Shown in pieces: positions 10,972-23,439 of a stretch of DNA of 64,000 nucleotides. The notes below the pieces were generated by a model that made no database searches, was not told the DNA's origin, and saw nothing but the letters and a program-made list of their open reading frames with translations. The position numbers and the translations under genes are program-made. Position 1 is the first letter of the stretch. Each line of letters opens with the position of its first letter. This stretch comes from Pseudogymnoascus destructans (taxonomy: Eukaryota > Ascomycota > Leotiomycetes > Thelebolales > Thelebolaceae): NCBI RefSeq assembly GCF_001641265.1, contig NW_020167521.1:1984001-2048000 (forward strand). The letters run 5' to 3'.

Positions 10972-12106
10972 CTTGATCTAGGGGGGTCCTTCTTCGTGCC
11001 GCAGCTGGCGGGGATCCGAATGCTGGTGTCCGGGTCCGTTGTTGCAAACTAGATGCGCCGGGTAATTGTTCATACGGGTAGTCGTTTGCTCGGAGAGGGT
11101 CGTATGGGGGTCCGCCGTCGTTCACGCTCGTACGGGTATCACAGGTGAAAGGGCAGAAGATGCCGTCGAGAAGACTGCACAAGGTCTCATTGTCAGCGCT
11201 GTCGGGCGAAGGTTCAACAGAAACAACTCGTTCGTTGGCTGCTCCCCGGCGGTGAGAGCAAGGTGACTCTACCGCGTCTGGGACTGGGATAGGGCCTCGG
11301 TTCAGCTTACATTCTATAAGAAAATATATACTCTTGAGAAAGATGTCGTCGTGCAGAAATAAACTTTTCTGGTAACGGTCACGCTATCTCTGGGGTCGAG
11401 CTGAAATTACAGAGCGCGGAGACCAGCACTGGGTATCGTAATTGGCATCAAGAAACAAAGTATAAGTACAAAGTCGGAAAATGGTCGTCGTGAGAGAGGG
11501 GGGGGGATAAGATGCTTTCGAGCGCGGGCACGAGAGGGTTTGTGCGGTCGTGAAGGCAGCGTGGTGGACAGGGGGAAACACGACGCGCAGGTGGTGGTCG
11601 TTGCGATGAATCTCTCCGGGGCAAAATCCCTGTCCCAAGGTTCTGGCCTGTGAGAAGCAACGAACCTTCACGTTAGCACTCCCCGTTTATCCGTTTATCC
11701 GTTTATCCGTTTATCCCTTTATCCCTGGGAAGCAGATCAGACACGGGCAGGGAAATATACTGACTAGAGAGGAGATTCTCGCTCTCAGAGCTGCTAAATA
11801 ATGGTACTCTCGGTGGTGGTTGAAGCTGTTTATTTTGCCCTTTCGTTGCCCAACACAACGTGATGTCCCAGCCTTAGCCATCAACTCCACTAGCCACGTG
11901 ATAATCTGGCCGAAATAGGCCGCTAGACCTGAAATGGACATTGGGAAGGGCAAGTAACTACAAGCAAGGCATGACATGACGAAAGAGTCACAGAGAACTA
12001 CGGTGGACTATTCATACCGCAGATACGCAGATGCGCTGAACTCACTTGCTCATTCCTTCCCTCAACTCTGCCCCGCAGTGTCCGCCACGGCTCACAGCAC
12101 AACACA
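10972..12106. other. divergent promoter region between SAPS gene and VPS60
   Basis: No convincing coding sequence. It contains a GTTTATCC 8-bp tandem repeat (about 11685-11724) and pyrimidine-rich stretches. Transcription of the two flanking genes diverges from here, so both promoters must lie inside. Confidence 0.6.
11685..11724. repeat. 8-bp tandem repeat (GTTTATCC)n
   Basis: Four exact copies plus a CTTTATCC variant. It is too short and internal to be a telomere. Confidence 0.85.
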
Positions 12107-12803
12107 ATGAACCGCCTCTTCGGCTCAAAGAGCACGGGTCCCAAGCCCACGCTCGACGGCGCAATCAGCAATGTTCGCACTTCTCCCCCTCCCCCTCCCC
12201 CTCCAGACCGCAACTAAACCCCCCACCCAGGTCGACAGCCGAGTCTCCTCCATCGACGTCAAGCTCGCCAGCATCAACGCCGAGCTCTCGACCTACCAAG
12301 CCAAGCTATCCAAAATGCGCGACGGCCCCGGCAAGAACGCAATCAAGCAGAAGGCGCTCAAGGTGCTGCAGCGGCGCAAGATGTACGAGGGCCAGCGCGA
12401 GCAGCTGGAGCAGCAGTCGTGGAACATGCAGCAGGCGGGGATGATGACGGATAACCTCAAGAATGTGATGACGACGGTGGATGTGATGAAGCAGACCAAT
12501 AAGAGCTTGAAGCAGCAGTATGGGAAGATTGATATTGACAAGATCGAGAGGATGCAGGATGAGATGGCGGATTTGATGGATATTGGGAATGACATCCAGG
12601 AGAGCATTAGTCGGAGTTATGATGTGCCGGAGGATGTGGATGAGGCGGAGTTGGATGCTGAGCTCGAGGCGTTGGGCGATGACATGGAGTTTGAGGGGCT
12701 GGGACAGAGCGAGGCCACCCCGAGCTTCATGGTCGATGAGGTGCCGCAGTTCATTGACGAGGCGCCAAATACGGGGGATAAGGTGCAGGAGGCGGCGCGG
12801 TAA
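12107..12803 (+). CDS. VPS60: ESCRT-III component Vps60/CHMP5 (Snf7 family)
   Basis: Exon 1 12107-12172 and exon 2 12231-12803, with a 58-bp intron (12173-12230; GTTCGC donor is weak, AACTAAAC branch, CCCAG acceptor), phase 0, 212 residues. The N-terminus MNRLFGSKSTGPKPTLDGAI and the block KMRDGPGKNAIKQKALKVLQRRK are diagnostic of Vps60/CHMP5 within the Snf7 superfamily. The N-terminal half is basic and helical (membrane binding and polymerisation) and the C-terminal half acidic (from about residue 150), as in all ESCRT-III subunits. Vps60 acts on endosomes in multivesicular body sorting, where it binds Vta1 and stimulates the Vps4 ATPase. The unusual donor should be confirmed by cDNA, but the spliced frame fits family conservation exactly. 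Confidence 0.95.
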
Positions 12804-13339
12804 CGATGACGGGGTGATGTCTCAGCAGTGGCGTTTGGGATGGGCATGGCGTTTGTGGGAATAGCATGCACGGCATGAAGAAGGCGATGGTCGGCGCAGT
12901 TGACGCGTGGCCGAGTTGAGGGCGTGGGAGTTGAGGGCGTGGGAGCGTGGGAGCGTGCGGGGTTCACGTTGACGTCAGGAGGGATGGTTAGAATAGTTAT
13001 CTACAGGTCGAGTCGCTCTTCGTGTTCTCTCACCAAGCCATTTTCTTTCTCGACTATGCATTTCCATGCTGCATGCGGCAGTGGCCGATGTTATCATCAA
13101 TATCGCCTTCGCCTCGCCCTCCCCGTGTCTCGTGTCTAACTGCCAAGTGGGTATAAGACGGCAGTATCGTAGTAGCCCTCCACACCACATTAGAGTATGT
13201 AAGACAAGCTCTCGGCTCTGTCAACAACAAGGCAAAGCACCGTGCCATATCCTATCAAAAGGCAACGAGGAATCGCTAGTGTCTATCGTGTTTAGAACAG
13301 CAGTCAGGATAGTTAACCCCTCCACATCACCTGCTTCCA

Positions 13340-13398
13340 ATACAGCCCAGTACAGGCCAATACAGGCCAATACAGGCCAATACAGCCCAGTACAGCCC
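13340..13398. repeat. 10-bp minisatellite (TACAGGCCAA / TACAGCCCAG)
   Basis: About six imperfect tandem units. Confidence 0.85.
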
Positions 13399-13478
13399 TT
13401 CTGGAGTGCAGTTCTTCCCAAGTGCCGCCGTCCATGTGTCTGAGCAACACTGGGTTACAGCCGAGACACGTTCGGGAC

Positions 13479-13562
13479 GGGAGCTCACAGGACGAGAAGG
13501 AAGGCGGCAGGGGAGCTCACAGGACGAGAAGGAAGGCGGCAGGGCAGGGCAGGGCAGGGCAG
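13479..13562. repeat. tandem duplication of about 32 bp plus (GGGCA)n
   Basis: The segment GGGAGCTCACAGGACGAGAA plus AGGCGGCA occurs twice head to tail, then GGGCA repeats. Confidence 0.85.
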
Positions 13563-14607
13563 GCGGAGGAATGAATCACTGTATGTATGATGTAGTACCT
13601 GGTGGGAGAGTTGGTGGTGTTGGAAATTATGATATTATGATGCCCTTCTCTCCCCTCCCAGTGCGTAGCGGACTGGCTCGCGGTGGCTGGGATGGGGATG
13701 CATTAGTGGCCGTGGCAGCGCGTCGGGGAGCACCGGCAAGGGCCGTGTCCAACCACGGCCCTGGACAAAAAGACAAAGACGGTTTGTCTTCCCTGCCAAA
13801 TTGCCCAATGTACTCCGTAAAAGTGACCGCGTCGTCTCCCCCCCGGTAATATGTATATGGGGCTGGCAGTCCAAGCTGGGCAGAGTAGTGGATCAATTCC
13901 CCCGGCAGCTCAATGAGATCCTGTGTTTTTTTTCCCCCCCATGGCCCATGGACTCAGATGGGCTCAGATGGTCAGATGGGCTCAGATGGGCTCAATGGTC
14001 AGCCACAGAGAAAGCAGAATCCAGTAAAGGGCGCTGGCACATCCAGCTGACGTCCTCTCTCCTTCTTGACCCAGTCCTCCCTCCCTCACCTGCATACCAC
14101 CTGTCGTGCATCCCGTCTTCTCGTCCAACGACGCTCAAGAAAAAAAGCTCCTTCCTTCTAATCCACTACCCAGTTTCCCAGTCTCGTCTCACCTCTACGC
14201 ATTCGGGAACTCGCTGTCTCACTTTCTACTCTCCTTGAGTCAACTTGCCTCCACAGTGCTCCATCGCCAGCATAAACATCCGCAATGTAAGGAGGGCGAC
14301 TGTGACCCAGGGAGCTGAAAAGAAACAAAAAAAACCACCCTCGTGCTTTAAACAACCAGACGTGCAGTTTTCTCAGCCTATACCTCTTCGCCAATCTCAA
14401 CCTGCAACGGCGCGCAAACAGGCTGGCTACTTCAACGCCACACGACAGTTTCCAACGCTCTCTCCAACAACAACAATAACTCCAGCTCTAGCATTATACT
14501 GCACGCGAAAGGACAACACTTGCCTGCTTGGGCACATACAGGATAGCCCGGGAGCACCGCATCATCATACCAAGCCCCACCACCAAACATAACATAAAGT
14601 AGACGCC

Positions 14608-17353
14608 ATGGACACGCGCGGGATCGACCGCCATCCCACACCAGAGCGAACAAGACCACCCGGGTCCAGCACCTCCCTCCAATCCCGCGGCACAGCAGGA
14701 AGCTCCAACATCTCCTCTTCGAACCTCCCCCACCACCGAATCCAAAACATACGGAGCGATCGAGGCAAGATGCATGACGCCGCGGAGCAAGGTGGAAGAG
14801 AGGGACAGGGACAGGGCGGAGACTTGCTACAGGAGAAGCTCCGCGAGATGAAGGCAGCGCGGCTGCATGAGCGCAGAAAGAGCAGAGATGCCGCTGCGTA
14901 TCAGGATATGCAGCTCGGATCGCAGAGTTCGCCGGCGGGCCCACGGCGACGTGAACAGGAATTGGAGGCGCCAGGGTCTGCGGATCGGAGAGCTGATCGT
15001 GCGAGTGGGAAGCAGAAATTGGGCGTCAAGGCTACCGAAGATGTGAGGCAGATCCTATAACTAACTCGTGGCGGATATGATACTAACGTGCTTTGCTATT
15101 CAGAGAGTTTCCGCTTTACTAAATGAGAACTTTGATCTCAAACTCAAATTACACCACCGAAAGGAGCAGCAATCGAAACTCGAAGAGCGCCTAGAAGATT
15201 TAGAACAGCAGGTTAAGCAACAGCATGAGCTACAAGGGATGAACGAGCAATTGGTTTCTGAGCTAGCTAAGCGGGACGTAGCCATTGAGCAGGCCGTCAA
15301 TGTCATAATCGAGCTTGAAGAGAAGGTCGACAAACTCATGGAGGAACGGAATGCAGTCAGGTCCCTCCAAGCAGCAACGAGCCTCTACCTGAGTGACCGT
15401 GACGACAGCGTCAACGGTGGAACAAGCAGCGGAACAAATGGCCAGATCGTGGCCAGCTCGCCTCCAGACGACCCCCGGTATCGCGCCAACAACGACATCA
15501 CCCCCGTGGGACACCGAAGCCAGGAATCGCATTCGAGGTCGCTCGCGAGAATGCCCTCGTTCCTTTCCGAGCAGACTGAGGAGACGGAGGCACTGCGCAG
15601 CCTTTACATACCTCGCGACCAAAGCTTGCCCAGGCTATCTGAAGATCATGGCGCAAAGGGGGACGACATGACGTCTGAACTCGATGGAATGAACAGCCCC
15701 CGTCTAAGCGTCCTGAGCGAGAGCTCATTTATAAGTGTGTATGGAGCGAAGAGCAATGGCAAGGACCTGGACAGCCTGGACTTGGAATATGAGAACTTGG
15801 ATTCGCCCGAGCCAAACCGCTTTATGAACGCCAGGTCCGTGGACCAATGGGTCGGAGACGGCCTGAAAAATGCAAACATGATGGAACGAAAAGAGTCTGG
15901 ACGGGTTCCGGGTGTTGTCGCTGTAGGACAATTCCTCTCAATGAATGATGTCCTGAAGTCGCCGCTCCAGAGACTCGAGAAGCTCCAGCGCACGCTTGAG
16001 AGTCGGAATGGGCCGGCCATCGCAGCTCGCCTCATCCAAAGCACGTCCGATCACAAACTCGATGATCCGCCAAGGTCTGTGCCTGCGAAGCAGGACAACA
16101 TTCGGAGAACGGACTTGCAGCCGTTCGAGCAACGCGCCCTGCCTCCCACGCCAGACACGTTCAGCACCAACTCGCTGCAACAGTACAAGAACTCAAATTC
16201 AACTGATACCCTCAACGCCGACGCCACTAGCTTCGTGTCTAGTACGCAGGAACACGATGATAACAGGCCTTACCTGAGCCGTGCCCAAACCAGCCCCGAG
16301 TATGACCTAGCCCGACTCCGCCGCCCACGCAGCGCCGCCGAGACCATCACGAGCCGCCGCGACGGCCATGGCTGGGACACAGCGACGCAGAGCGAGGTCA
16401 CAGAGACGAACTCTGATATCGCCAGCGAGGCAACGAGCACCATGGACCCCTGGATCTCTGCAGCACGAGAGAACCTTCGACCTGCCACATTCCGCGCACC
16501 AGAGATGTTCTCCTTCGGCGAGGACTACAAGAAAGACTGGGGCCGCGACGTGATGTTCAACCGCCGCGACGACGACATCCCCATCCGCTCGCGCAAGCCC
16601 CTCGAAGCTCCCGCCAACAACGACATAACACCCACCATCTACCGCTACGAGCGCTCCGCAAGCGGCTACACCAAAGACCCCCACGCCTCCCTCGCCGCCC
16701 AAATCGAAACCTCATACCGCCCGGCCCCGCCCGAGCGCCGCTCCTCCCTCGCTACCGCCACCTCCCCAGCAGGCAACGAGAAACGCCTCCGTCGCCTCCA
16801 AGCCGCGCGCGCGGAAGCAGATGCGCCAGAGCCGCCGCCCCATGGGCCCAAGGCGCCACCGCAGAAGACTATAGAGGATCCACAAAAGCGCGGCTTGTTT
16901 AAGATGCTCGGTCTAGGCCGCTCGGTGTCAGCGGCTGTCTCGCAGATGCCACCACCGGCCTTTATGCGCGGGAATAGCGAACAGCCCCCTATCACCACCA
17001 ACAACATCTCCGCTCCCAAACGCATCACAGTCGTAGAAGACATCCGCGACACCTCTGCCACCCCACCACCCATCTCTCGCTACCCGCGCGGACGCGCTAC
17101 AGCTGACGCCCAGAGGCCGTCCACGTCGCATAGTATGGAGTCCCGCGGCCCGAGCAGCAGGGTGCATTGGGAGCGGAGGCTGAGCACGGGACATGTGGCT
17201 GCGAGTCCGACGTCGGGGACGCTGACGACGGATGGGAGTGAGGGGACGGGGATCCTGGAGACGGGGATGGGTGGGAGGGATATTAGGGATACGGCCAGTA
17301 CGAGGACTAGGAGGTGGTATGCCCTTGGACGGGTGGGGAGTTTGAGGAGGTAG
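14608..17353 (+). CDS. Cnn_1N (CM1) coiled-coil protein, putative microtubule-organising-centre factor
   Basis: Exon 1 14608-15042 and exon 2 15104-17353, with a 61-bp intron (15043-15103; GTGAGG, TACTAAC, TTCAG), phase 0, about 894 residues. The start ATG sits in a good context (GCCATGG). Right after the junction comes RVSALLNENFDLKLKLHHRK, which matches the centrosomin N-terminal motif 1 (CM1) consensus, followed by a coiled coil to about residue 245 (heptads around LEERLEDLEQQVKQQ and ELEEKVDKLMEERN). The remainder is low-complexity, Ser/Pro/Arg-rich and probably disordered. In fungi, CM1 proteins (Mto1, Pcp1, ApsB) recruit gamma-tubulin complexes to spindle pole bodies or septa. This protein is shorter and lacks an obvious C-terminal anchoring domain, so its exact orthology is open. 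Confidence 0.85.
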
Positions 17354-18481
17354 GTTTGCTGAGGAGGGGAGGGGTGTAAAAACTTGTTGTTTGGGTATTG
17401 ATTTCAGTGCGTTTGCGGGGGAAGCGCGGAGTTTGGTTGGGTGGATGGGGTGGTGGATGGGCTGGTACTCACGCTGCTGCTACTACTGCTGCTACTATTA
17501 CTATTACTATTACTACTACTACTATTGTTATTCGGAGAAGCTTATTCGGAGAAGCTAGGTTGGAGAGAGAAAAAATAATTACTACTTCTAAGCCACGGTC
17601 CACCCTGCGGGGAGACCGTACGAATGTGTCACATGCCGCTGCAGCCGATGCTTTTATGATGTTGTACTATGACGGACGAGGAAGTGACAGCGGGGTGGCT
17701 ATTGGTCGGCGCTAGGGTTAAGGTTCGCGCCTGCCGCCGCGCCATGTCGTCTGTCGGCTGTCATAATCGTTCGTGACGACCGGCGATGGGATGTGAATTC
17801 TTTGGATTCTTTGGATATTTTTCCTATCCTGGAGATGAGGATTAGGGAAGTCTACTGTTCTTCTTTTTGATATACAGCTGGCAACTTGGCAACATGAGGC
17901 GACTAACTGGACCCAGGTGATAGGAGGAAGGTAATAGGAGGAAGGAACACCCCACAGACAAACCGCTTCCCCATAGCTCCTTCCTCGTCCGTTTTTACTT
18001 TAGTTATGCTCTTAGCTCCTCGGGCCAGCTGTCAAAAATATGATCCGCGCAGTCTCTAGAGGTCATGTGGTCTCCATACATCCACTCAGCTCGCTCTTTC
18101 CCATCATATCAGCCCAGTCCCAGACTCTCATACTGGGAGGGTTCATGGTAACCTAAACAGGTAGGCAAAGCCCACATCTACCTACAAGAGGCCCTCCCAT
18201 TCTGTCAATATCGTCTTATTCCCCCCCGCTCATTACTACATCTCCATCCCCATCTCCATCTTTCTCTCCGCAAAACCCCTCACATCATCTTATCTTTCCT
18301 CCACATTTCCCGAGTTCTACGAGAAATTATCCATATATCAATCAATCAGTAGTATAAGGCATTACAAACATTCATTACGCGCCTACGAATCATCCACCAC
18401 CACCACCACCACCACTAATTCGATTCGACAGCCGTGGCGCCCTCGACACCACACGAATCAAACTTCCCCGTCTCCTCCGTC
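17354..18481. other. intergenic region with triplet microsatellite
   Basis: Nothing coding was recognised. It holds a CTG/ACT-type triplet tract at about 17471-17530, a short duplication GATAGGAGGAAGGTAATAGGAGGAAGG-like at about 17919-17945, and a CT-rich then (CAC)n leader before the transporter gene. Confidence 0.55.
17471..17530. repeat. triplet microsatellite (CTG/CTA/TTA)n
   Basis: Run of CTGCTGCTACTA followed by (CTATTA) and (CTA) units. Confidence 0.85.
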
Positions 18482-20458
18482 ATGGGCGCCTTCTCCAACG
18501 CCGCCGGGCGCCTCGCGCGCCGCCCCAACAACGAAAAAGAAGATGAAGCCACCGAATCTCCACCCACCACTAGCATCTTCGGCCCCGACAGCACGGCCAT
18601 CGCGCCCGAGACCCTGCGCGCCCAGGACGCCGCAGAGCGTGAGGAACGCGTCCCCCTCGCGCGCCAGGCGACCACCATCGAGAAGGAGATGAGCACCTGG
18701 ACGTGCGTGCGCGCCTTCTGGCCCGCCGTGCTGCAAGCCATTATCCTATCATGCGCGTGTATCATGGAGGGTTTCGATCTTGTCCTCATCACAGGTTTCC
18801 TCACCAACCCCGTATTCCGCCTGCGCTTCGAGTGTCCAGATGTCCCGCTAGATGGCGCGGTGTGCGAGATCCCCGCGTCATGGCAGTCAGCGATTGTGAT
18901 CGGCCCGACGGTTGGTCAGATGGCGGGAGTACTGCTGAGTGGCTGGCTCGTGGAGCGGTTTGGGTATAAGAGAACGTTTATGGCGTCGCTGGTGGCGCTG
19001 TCGGCGTTTATCTTTATAGTGTTTTTTGCGGGGAGTCTGACGGCGTTCTTGGTTGGGCTGTTGTTGTGTGGGTTGCCTTGGGGGGTGTTCCAGACGCTCA
19101 CGACGAACTATGCGTCCGATGTTTGTCCGACGCCGATTAGGGCGTATGTTACGGCTTGGAGTAATGTGTGTTGGATTATTGGGCAGTGTCTTGGTGCGGT
19201 TACGCAGAGGGCGTTGGTCAATAATATGACGATGTTGTCGATTCAGATCCCCCTTGGCTTGCAATGGGTCTTTCCTCTCCCTATCTTCATCTTCTCGCTG
19301 TGGGCGCAGGAGTCACCCTGGTGGCTGGTCCGCAAGGGCCGCACCGATGAGGCGCGAAAGGTCCTCACTAAACTTGTGTCCCAGAGCCGCGCACCAGAGG
19401 GTTACAGCATCGATGGCCAGCTCGCCATGATCCAACTCACCAATGCCGATGAGCTCCGTGAGACTAACGGGACTGGCACGGGGTATCTCGATTGCTTCCG
19501 TGGCGTCAACCGCAGACGTACAGAGATCTCGACGTTCACGTGGGTCATCCAGAATGCGAGTGGCTCAGCACTCATGCAGTGGTCTCCGTACTTCTTCCAG
19601 CGCGCGGGCATGGCGCCCGAGCAAACTTGGAACTTCGTTATTGTCCAGGTAAGCCCCCAAGTCCCCCAACACACCCACACACACTAACATTCTCAGTACG
19701 CCCTCGGCCTTGTCGGCACAGCAGTATCCTGGTGCCTCCTCGGCCGCTTCGGCCGCCGCACCATCGAGCTCTGGGGCCTGTTCCTCCTCTGCCTCGTCCT
19801 CACCATCTGCGGCATCATCGCCACCATCGGCCTCAGCGCCGAACTGACCGGCTGGCTCTCCGGCTCCCTCCTCCTCCTCTACACCCTCGTCTACGGCTGC
19901 ACCATCGGCCCCGTCACCTACGCCCTCGTCTCGGAACTCTCCTCCACCCGCACGAAGTCAAAGACCATCAACATCGCACGCATGGGCTACAACGCCTTCG
20001 GCGTCTTCAACTGCGTCGTCACGCCCTACCAACTCAATCCCACCGCGCTCAACTGGGGGATGAAGACGGCGTGGTTCTGGGTCGTCTTCTGCGCCCTCTG
20101 CTTCGTCTACGCGTTCTTCCGTATCCCGGAGCCGAGAGGGCGCACGTACGCGGAGATGGATTGGTTGTTTGCGGAGGGCATATCGGCGAGGAAGTTTGCG
20201 AGCACGGTGGTGCCCCGCTTTGGCGATGAGAGGGAAGGGGAGGAGGGCGCGAGCTCTTCGGTGGAGAGTTATGAGAAGAAGGGCGGTGTGGTGGAGGCTG
20301 ATGGGGGGGTGATGCCGAGGTCGGGGTCGTTGGGGTCGAGTAATGCGCCGGCGGTGGCGACGGTGGAGAGTGTGCAGGAGGGTGGTGCGGGGGAACCTAA
20401 TGGGGAGGGAGAAGAGGGGAAGAAGAAGTGGAGGTTTTGGTTGTGGGGGAGGAAGTAG
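18482..20458 (+). CDS. MFS transporter, alpha-glucoside/maltose-permease-like sugar porter
   Basis: Exon 1 18482-19648 and exon 2 19697-20458, with a 48-bp intron (19649-19696; GTAAGC, ACTAAC, TCTCAG), phase 0, about 642 residues. The frame is open further 5' (a GTG at 18434), but the first in-frame ATG is 18482. Twelve hydrophobic segments are expected. Visible family motifs are GWLVERFGYKR (motif A-like loop between TM2 and TM3), ESPWWLVRKGR before the central loop, and PEPRGRTYAEMDWLF after TM12, the PETKGRTYEELDELF equivalent of fungal maltose/alpha-glucoside permeases. Such proteins are plasma-membrane proton symporters. The C-terminal tail after TM12 is unusually long (about 115 residues, Gly/Glu/Ser-rich). 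Substrate cannot be decided, and no catabolic enzyme gene flanks it. Confidence 0.9.
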
Positions 20459-21453
20459 GGGGTATTGTATATACTCCGCGTTGGAGCTGATCGAGAGAGC
20501 GGATGAAAACCGGCGGCTTAGGGGATTGTGGGGCCCGTGTCGGTCATTCATTCCACTCTGACGGATGGGGGGTTTGGGTAGAGAGGTTTCTTGGTTAGAT
20601 TTTAAGTTTTGGTTCTGGTTCTGCGGCGTTTTTTATTACCCACATTCGCTTGGTTTTTGTCTGTTTGCTTTTGTGTTGTTCATGGTTTTATACCTGAGTC
20701 ACTCGCTTTTGGTTTTTGTTGGAAGTTTTTTTTTCTGGTTTGAATCGGGAGTTTGAATGGCAGAGACAGGTTCTAGTAAGGAAAGAGTTCGGAAAAGGTG
20801 GGGTGCTAGAATTAAAATTCAATGGACGTAGACAGTTATACTGCTCACTCTTCATCACCGTTCACGAGGTCACGCATGTCATGTATACAGCAAGATGAGT
20901 CTGTTTTTTACATCCCCATTTTCTATTTTTTATGTATCTGCGTCTGTATCTCCCTCCCCCTTCCCCATCCATCTACAAAAATAGTAGTTGCCCAGCTGAG
21001 TCTGTTTTTGGTATGTAAAATGCAATGCCCGCATGCCTATCTTTGGATGCCTCTATCAACAATTTTCTCCAGAGGGCTTTTGGCCTCTTCTTATTATGGT
21101 GAGAGTGTGAGAGGTCGTGTGTTGTTGTGTAATTACATCTTATTCCGTTCGTGCCCTCTCTCTCCCTGCTGGGCCAGGGGAGCCTTCCGCAAATAAAAAT
21201 TCCGAGATGGAAGACGAGACCAGTGCAAGTGTGCAGAGTAGCAGTTATCAGCGCGCGCGCGAATATCGAATCACCGATGTAGCGCGTTCAAGAAACCGTT
21301 TTCGTCGCACAAAAAAAAAGCAACCCCCTCAAAAGCCGCTCGTCCAGCACAGAGCAGGACTCGAAAGGCGGGGTATTCGCAAAAACGCCAACGCAGCCAC
21401 GAATTAGGGATGTCACTCCTTTCGTGGCGCCGTCGCAAGAAGCAGCAGTAGGC
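20459..21453. other. convergent 3' intergenic region
   Basis: It lies between the 3' ends of the transporter and TFIIB genes, with T-rich stretches and no supported ORF. Confidence 0.6.
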
Positions 21454-22565
21454 TCAGCTGGCAGGCAGATTCTCCATCTTGCCCTTCCCGCCAGCGAGCC
21501 ACTCAGGCTCGAGGAGGCGCTCGCGATCCTGGTACAGGAACTTGTACGCGGTGCGGATGGTACCGTCGCTGACACCAGCCATGTTGCCGATCTCGCGCGC
21601 GCTCTTGGGCTTGCCGAGCAGGTGGCTGGCCATGTAGATGCACGCGGCGGCGACGGAGAGCGGGGAGCGGCCGGCGAGGTCGCCCATGGTGGATACCTTG
21701 TCCGCGAGGCCCTGGGAGACCTTGACGAACTGCTGGCCGTGCAGGCCGAGCTGCGAGCAGAAGCGCACGACGAGGTCTACGGCGTTCGTAGAGGTCGTCG
21801 CTTGGTACGCGTCCGTTTGCGCGAGGGAGCCTTCACACACCACGCGGTTAATATGGGAGAATAGATTAGTGTGTATAGCAATAACAACTTACCATTTGTC
21901 AGCGCCGCCTTATTCTCGTCGCTGGCGAAGAACTTCTCCAGCGCCTTGAAGGTGCGGCCGATATCCTTCTTCGAAACCTTCGTCAAGGCGTAGATCTCGC
22001 GGAAGGTACGGGGGACTCCACTCTGGCGGCAGGCGATGAAGATGCACCCGGCGATGAGGGCTTCTTGGGACTTCCCTTTGAATGCTTTCGCATCATCCAC
22101 CATCTTGAACAGGTGCTTGGCTACATCAGCGCCGGTCTTGGGGATTCCAATGGCGTCGCAGTGGGCGCCGATCTCCTTGTATGCTGCCAAAAGGTTCTTG
22201 GTGCCCTTGTCATGAGCAGACTTGTTCTGTGCGCGCTGAAGATCGCGGCTACGGCCAGAACCATCGCCAAATGCAATGGTCGTGGAGAGCTGAGATCCGT
22301 TGAGGAGCGGGTTCGCGCCGTCTCCGACACGGGATGGGTCGTCGTTGCCTTGGTCATCGTTTGCGAAAGTGCGCCACTCGGAACGTGTATCGACAATCCG
22401 ATCTCCAAGGACGAGGCCGCAGGAGCCGCAGACCATGTCGCCAGAGGAAAACTCTTCAACCAGGTTGGGCGGGAATTCTTTGCACTCCTTGCATATCATC
22501 TGCATATTCAGGTTCTCGATATACGGGTCTGTCTCGCCAGGAGCGGTGGCGGTAGTGGTAGCCAT
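21454..22565 (-). CDS. SUA7: transcription initiation factor IIB (TFIIB)
   Basis: Exon 1 22565-21893 and exon 2 21830-21454, with a 62-bp intron (21831-21892; GTAAGT donor, ACTAAT branch, GTGTGAAG acceptor), phase 1, 349 residues. The frame extends further upstream to 22787, but ATG 22565 gives the normal TFIIB length. Zinc ribbon with Cys25, Cys28, Cys46 and Cys49, then the B-reader/linker motif DTRSEWRTFAND, then two cyclin-like repeats (about 120-225 and 235-335) containing GCIFIACRQSGVPRTFREI and SPLSVAAACIYMASHLLGKPKSAREI. TFIIB bridges TBP-bound promoter DNA and RNA polymerase II and sets the start site. Essential single-copy gene in fungi. Confidence 0.98.
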
Positions 22566-23439
22566 CTTGGGTTCGTATGCGTTCTTCTTGTGGTATATAT
22601 TTCTAGTATCACATAAGATCTGCCGCGGGGAAACCTTCTCTTTGGGCAGAGACTTCTTCTTCTTGGTAACCAGAAAGCGTGTTTTCAGGTCTTTTGTGGG
22701 TGTTGTGCAGAGTCGTTTCGTATGGAACTTGACGAAAAGCGGAGAATGCAGTTTGCCGGTTTGGTCTGGAGAGAACTCCAGTGCCAACTGAAGTAGTTAC
22801 GCTTTGAAGGTTCGCGCTGTTGAAAGCGATCTCCGCAGGGTTGTCACTTGAATTCTACTTGATGTTCACTGAGGTTGAAGTGAAGCCAAGGCTGTGGCGA
22901 TATTCGCTTCGATCTCAGCAGATCGTCAAAAGCAGTCGACGCACAAGGTGAAGTATGAGATTTAAAGAATGAGTATCTTGAAGTTGAGAGACTGGCTCCT
23001 AAGTCAGGATAGTTGACACCGGGCCACTCTGCACACCTGCGATCGATCTGAACCAGTAAAGGCGTCTCCGAAGTCGAATATCCAACCCCGCAGACTGTAG
23101 AAAGATCGGCTGAAGACGGTTTACCTGTCGCTATCAAGATGGCCAGCAACTTTGTAGGTCCTTCGGCGATGGGTAAGTCGTTCTTCGCGGCGGGTGCTGA
23201 AGCAGACGTTGGACGTGGAATGACGCAGAAAAGAATGAGGCAGGGCTGGCGTGTCGCAGTCACAATTACGCACACGCACGCCACGAAGCGGCGCTAAGGG
23301 GATTCTTGCGGCTACTTCTCGCGACCACGTGATCCGGGCGATATTCGTCTCGGCTAGCGTTCGACGACTCCCGGAACAGATTTGAAGGTGCTGGAAGCTG
23401 TCTGTCAACGGTCAATTGAGCCCCATTCACCTCGTCACC
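22566..23439. other. divergent promoter region between TFIIB and ATP14
   Basis: No ORF with a convincing start or family was found. Transcription diverges, so it should carry both promoters. A 48-codon ATG frame at about 23139 is unremarkable and is not called. Confidence 0.55.

Larger units (their letters stand above)
12804..14607. other. intergenic region with several simple repeats
   Basis: No supported gene. Contents are the 3' flank of VPS60, tandem repeats at 13340-13398 (10-bp TACAGGCCAA units), a duplicated approximately 32-bp unit at about 13479-13543 followed by (GGGCA)n to 13562, an imperfect CAGATGGGCT repeat at about 13950-13994, and the pyrimidine/A-rich leader of the gene at 14608. 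Confidence 0.6.

Noticed and set aside
11685..11724. Telomere-like GTTTATCC repeat
   Set aside because: Short, internal and flanked by unique sequence. Not the canonical fungal telomere unit.
22844..23284. 146-codon minus-strand frame between TFIIB and ATP14
   Set aside because: It starts at GTG, has no ATG near the start and no recognised family. Likely promoter sequence.
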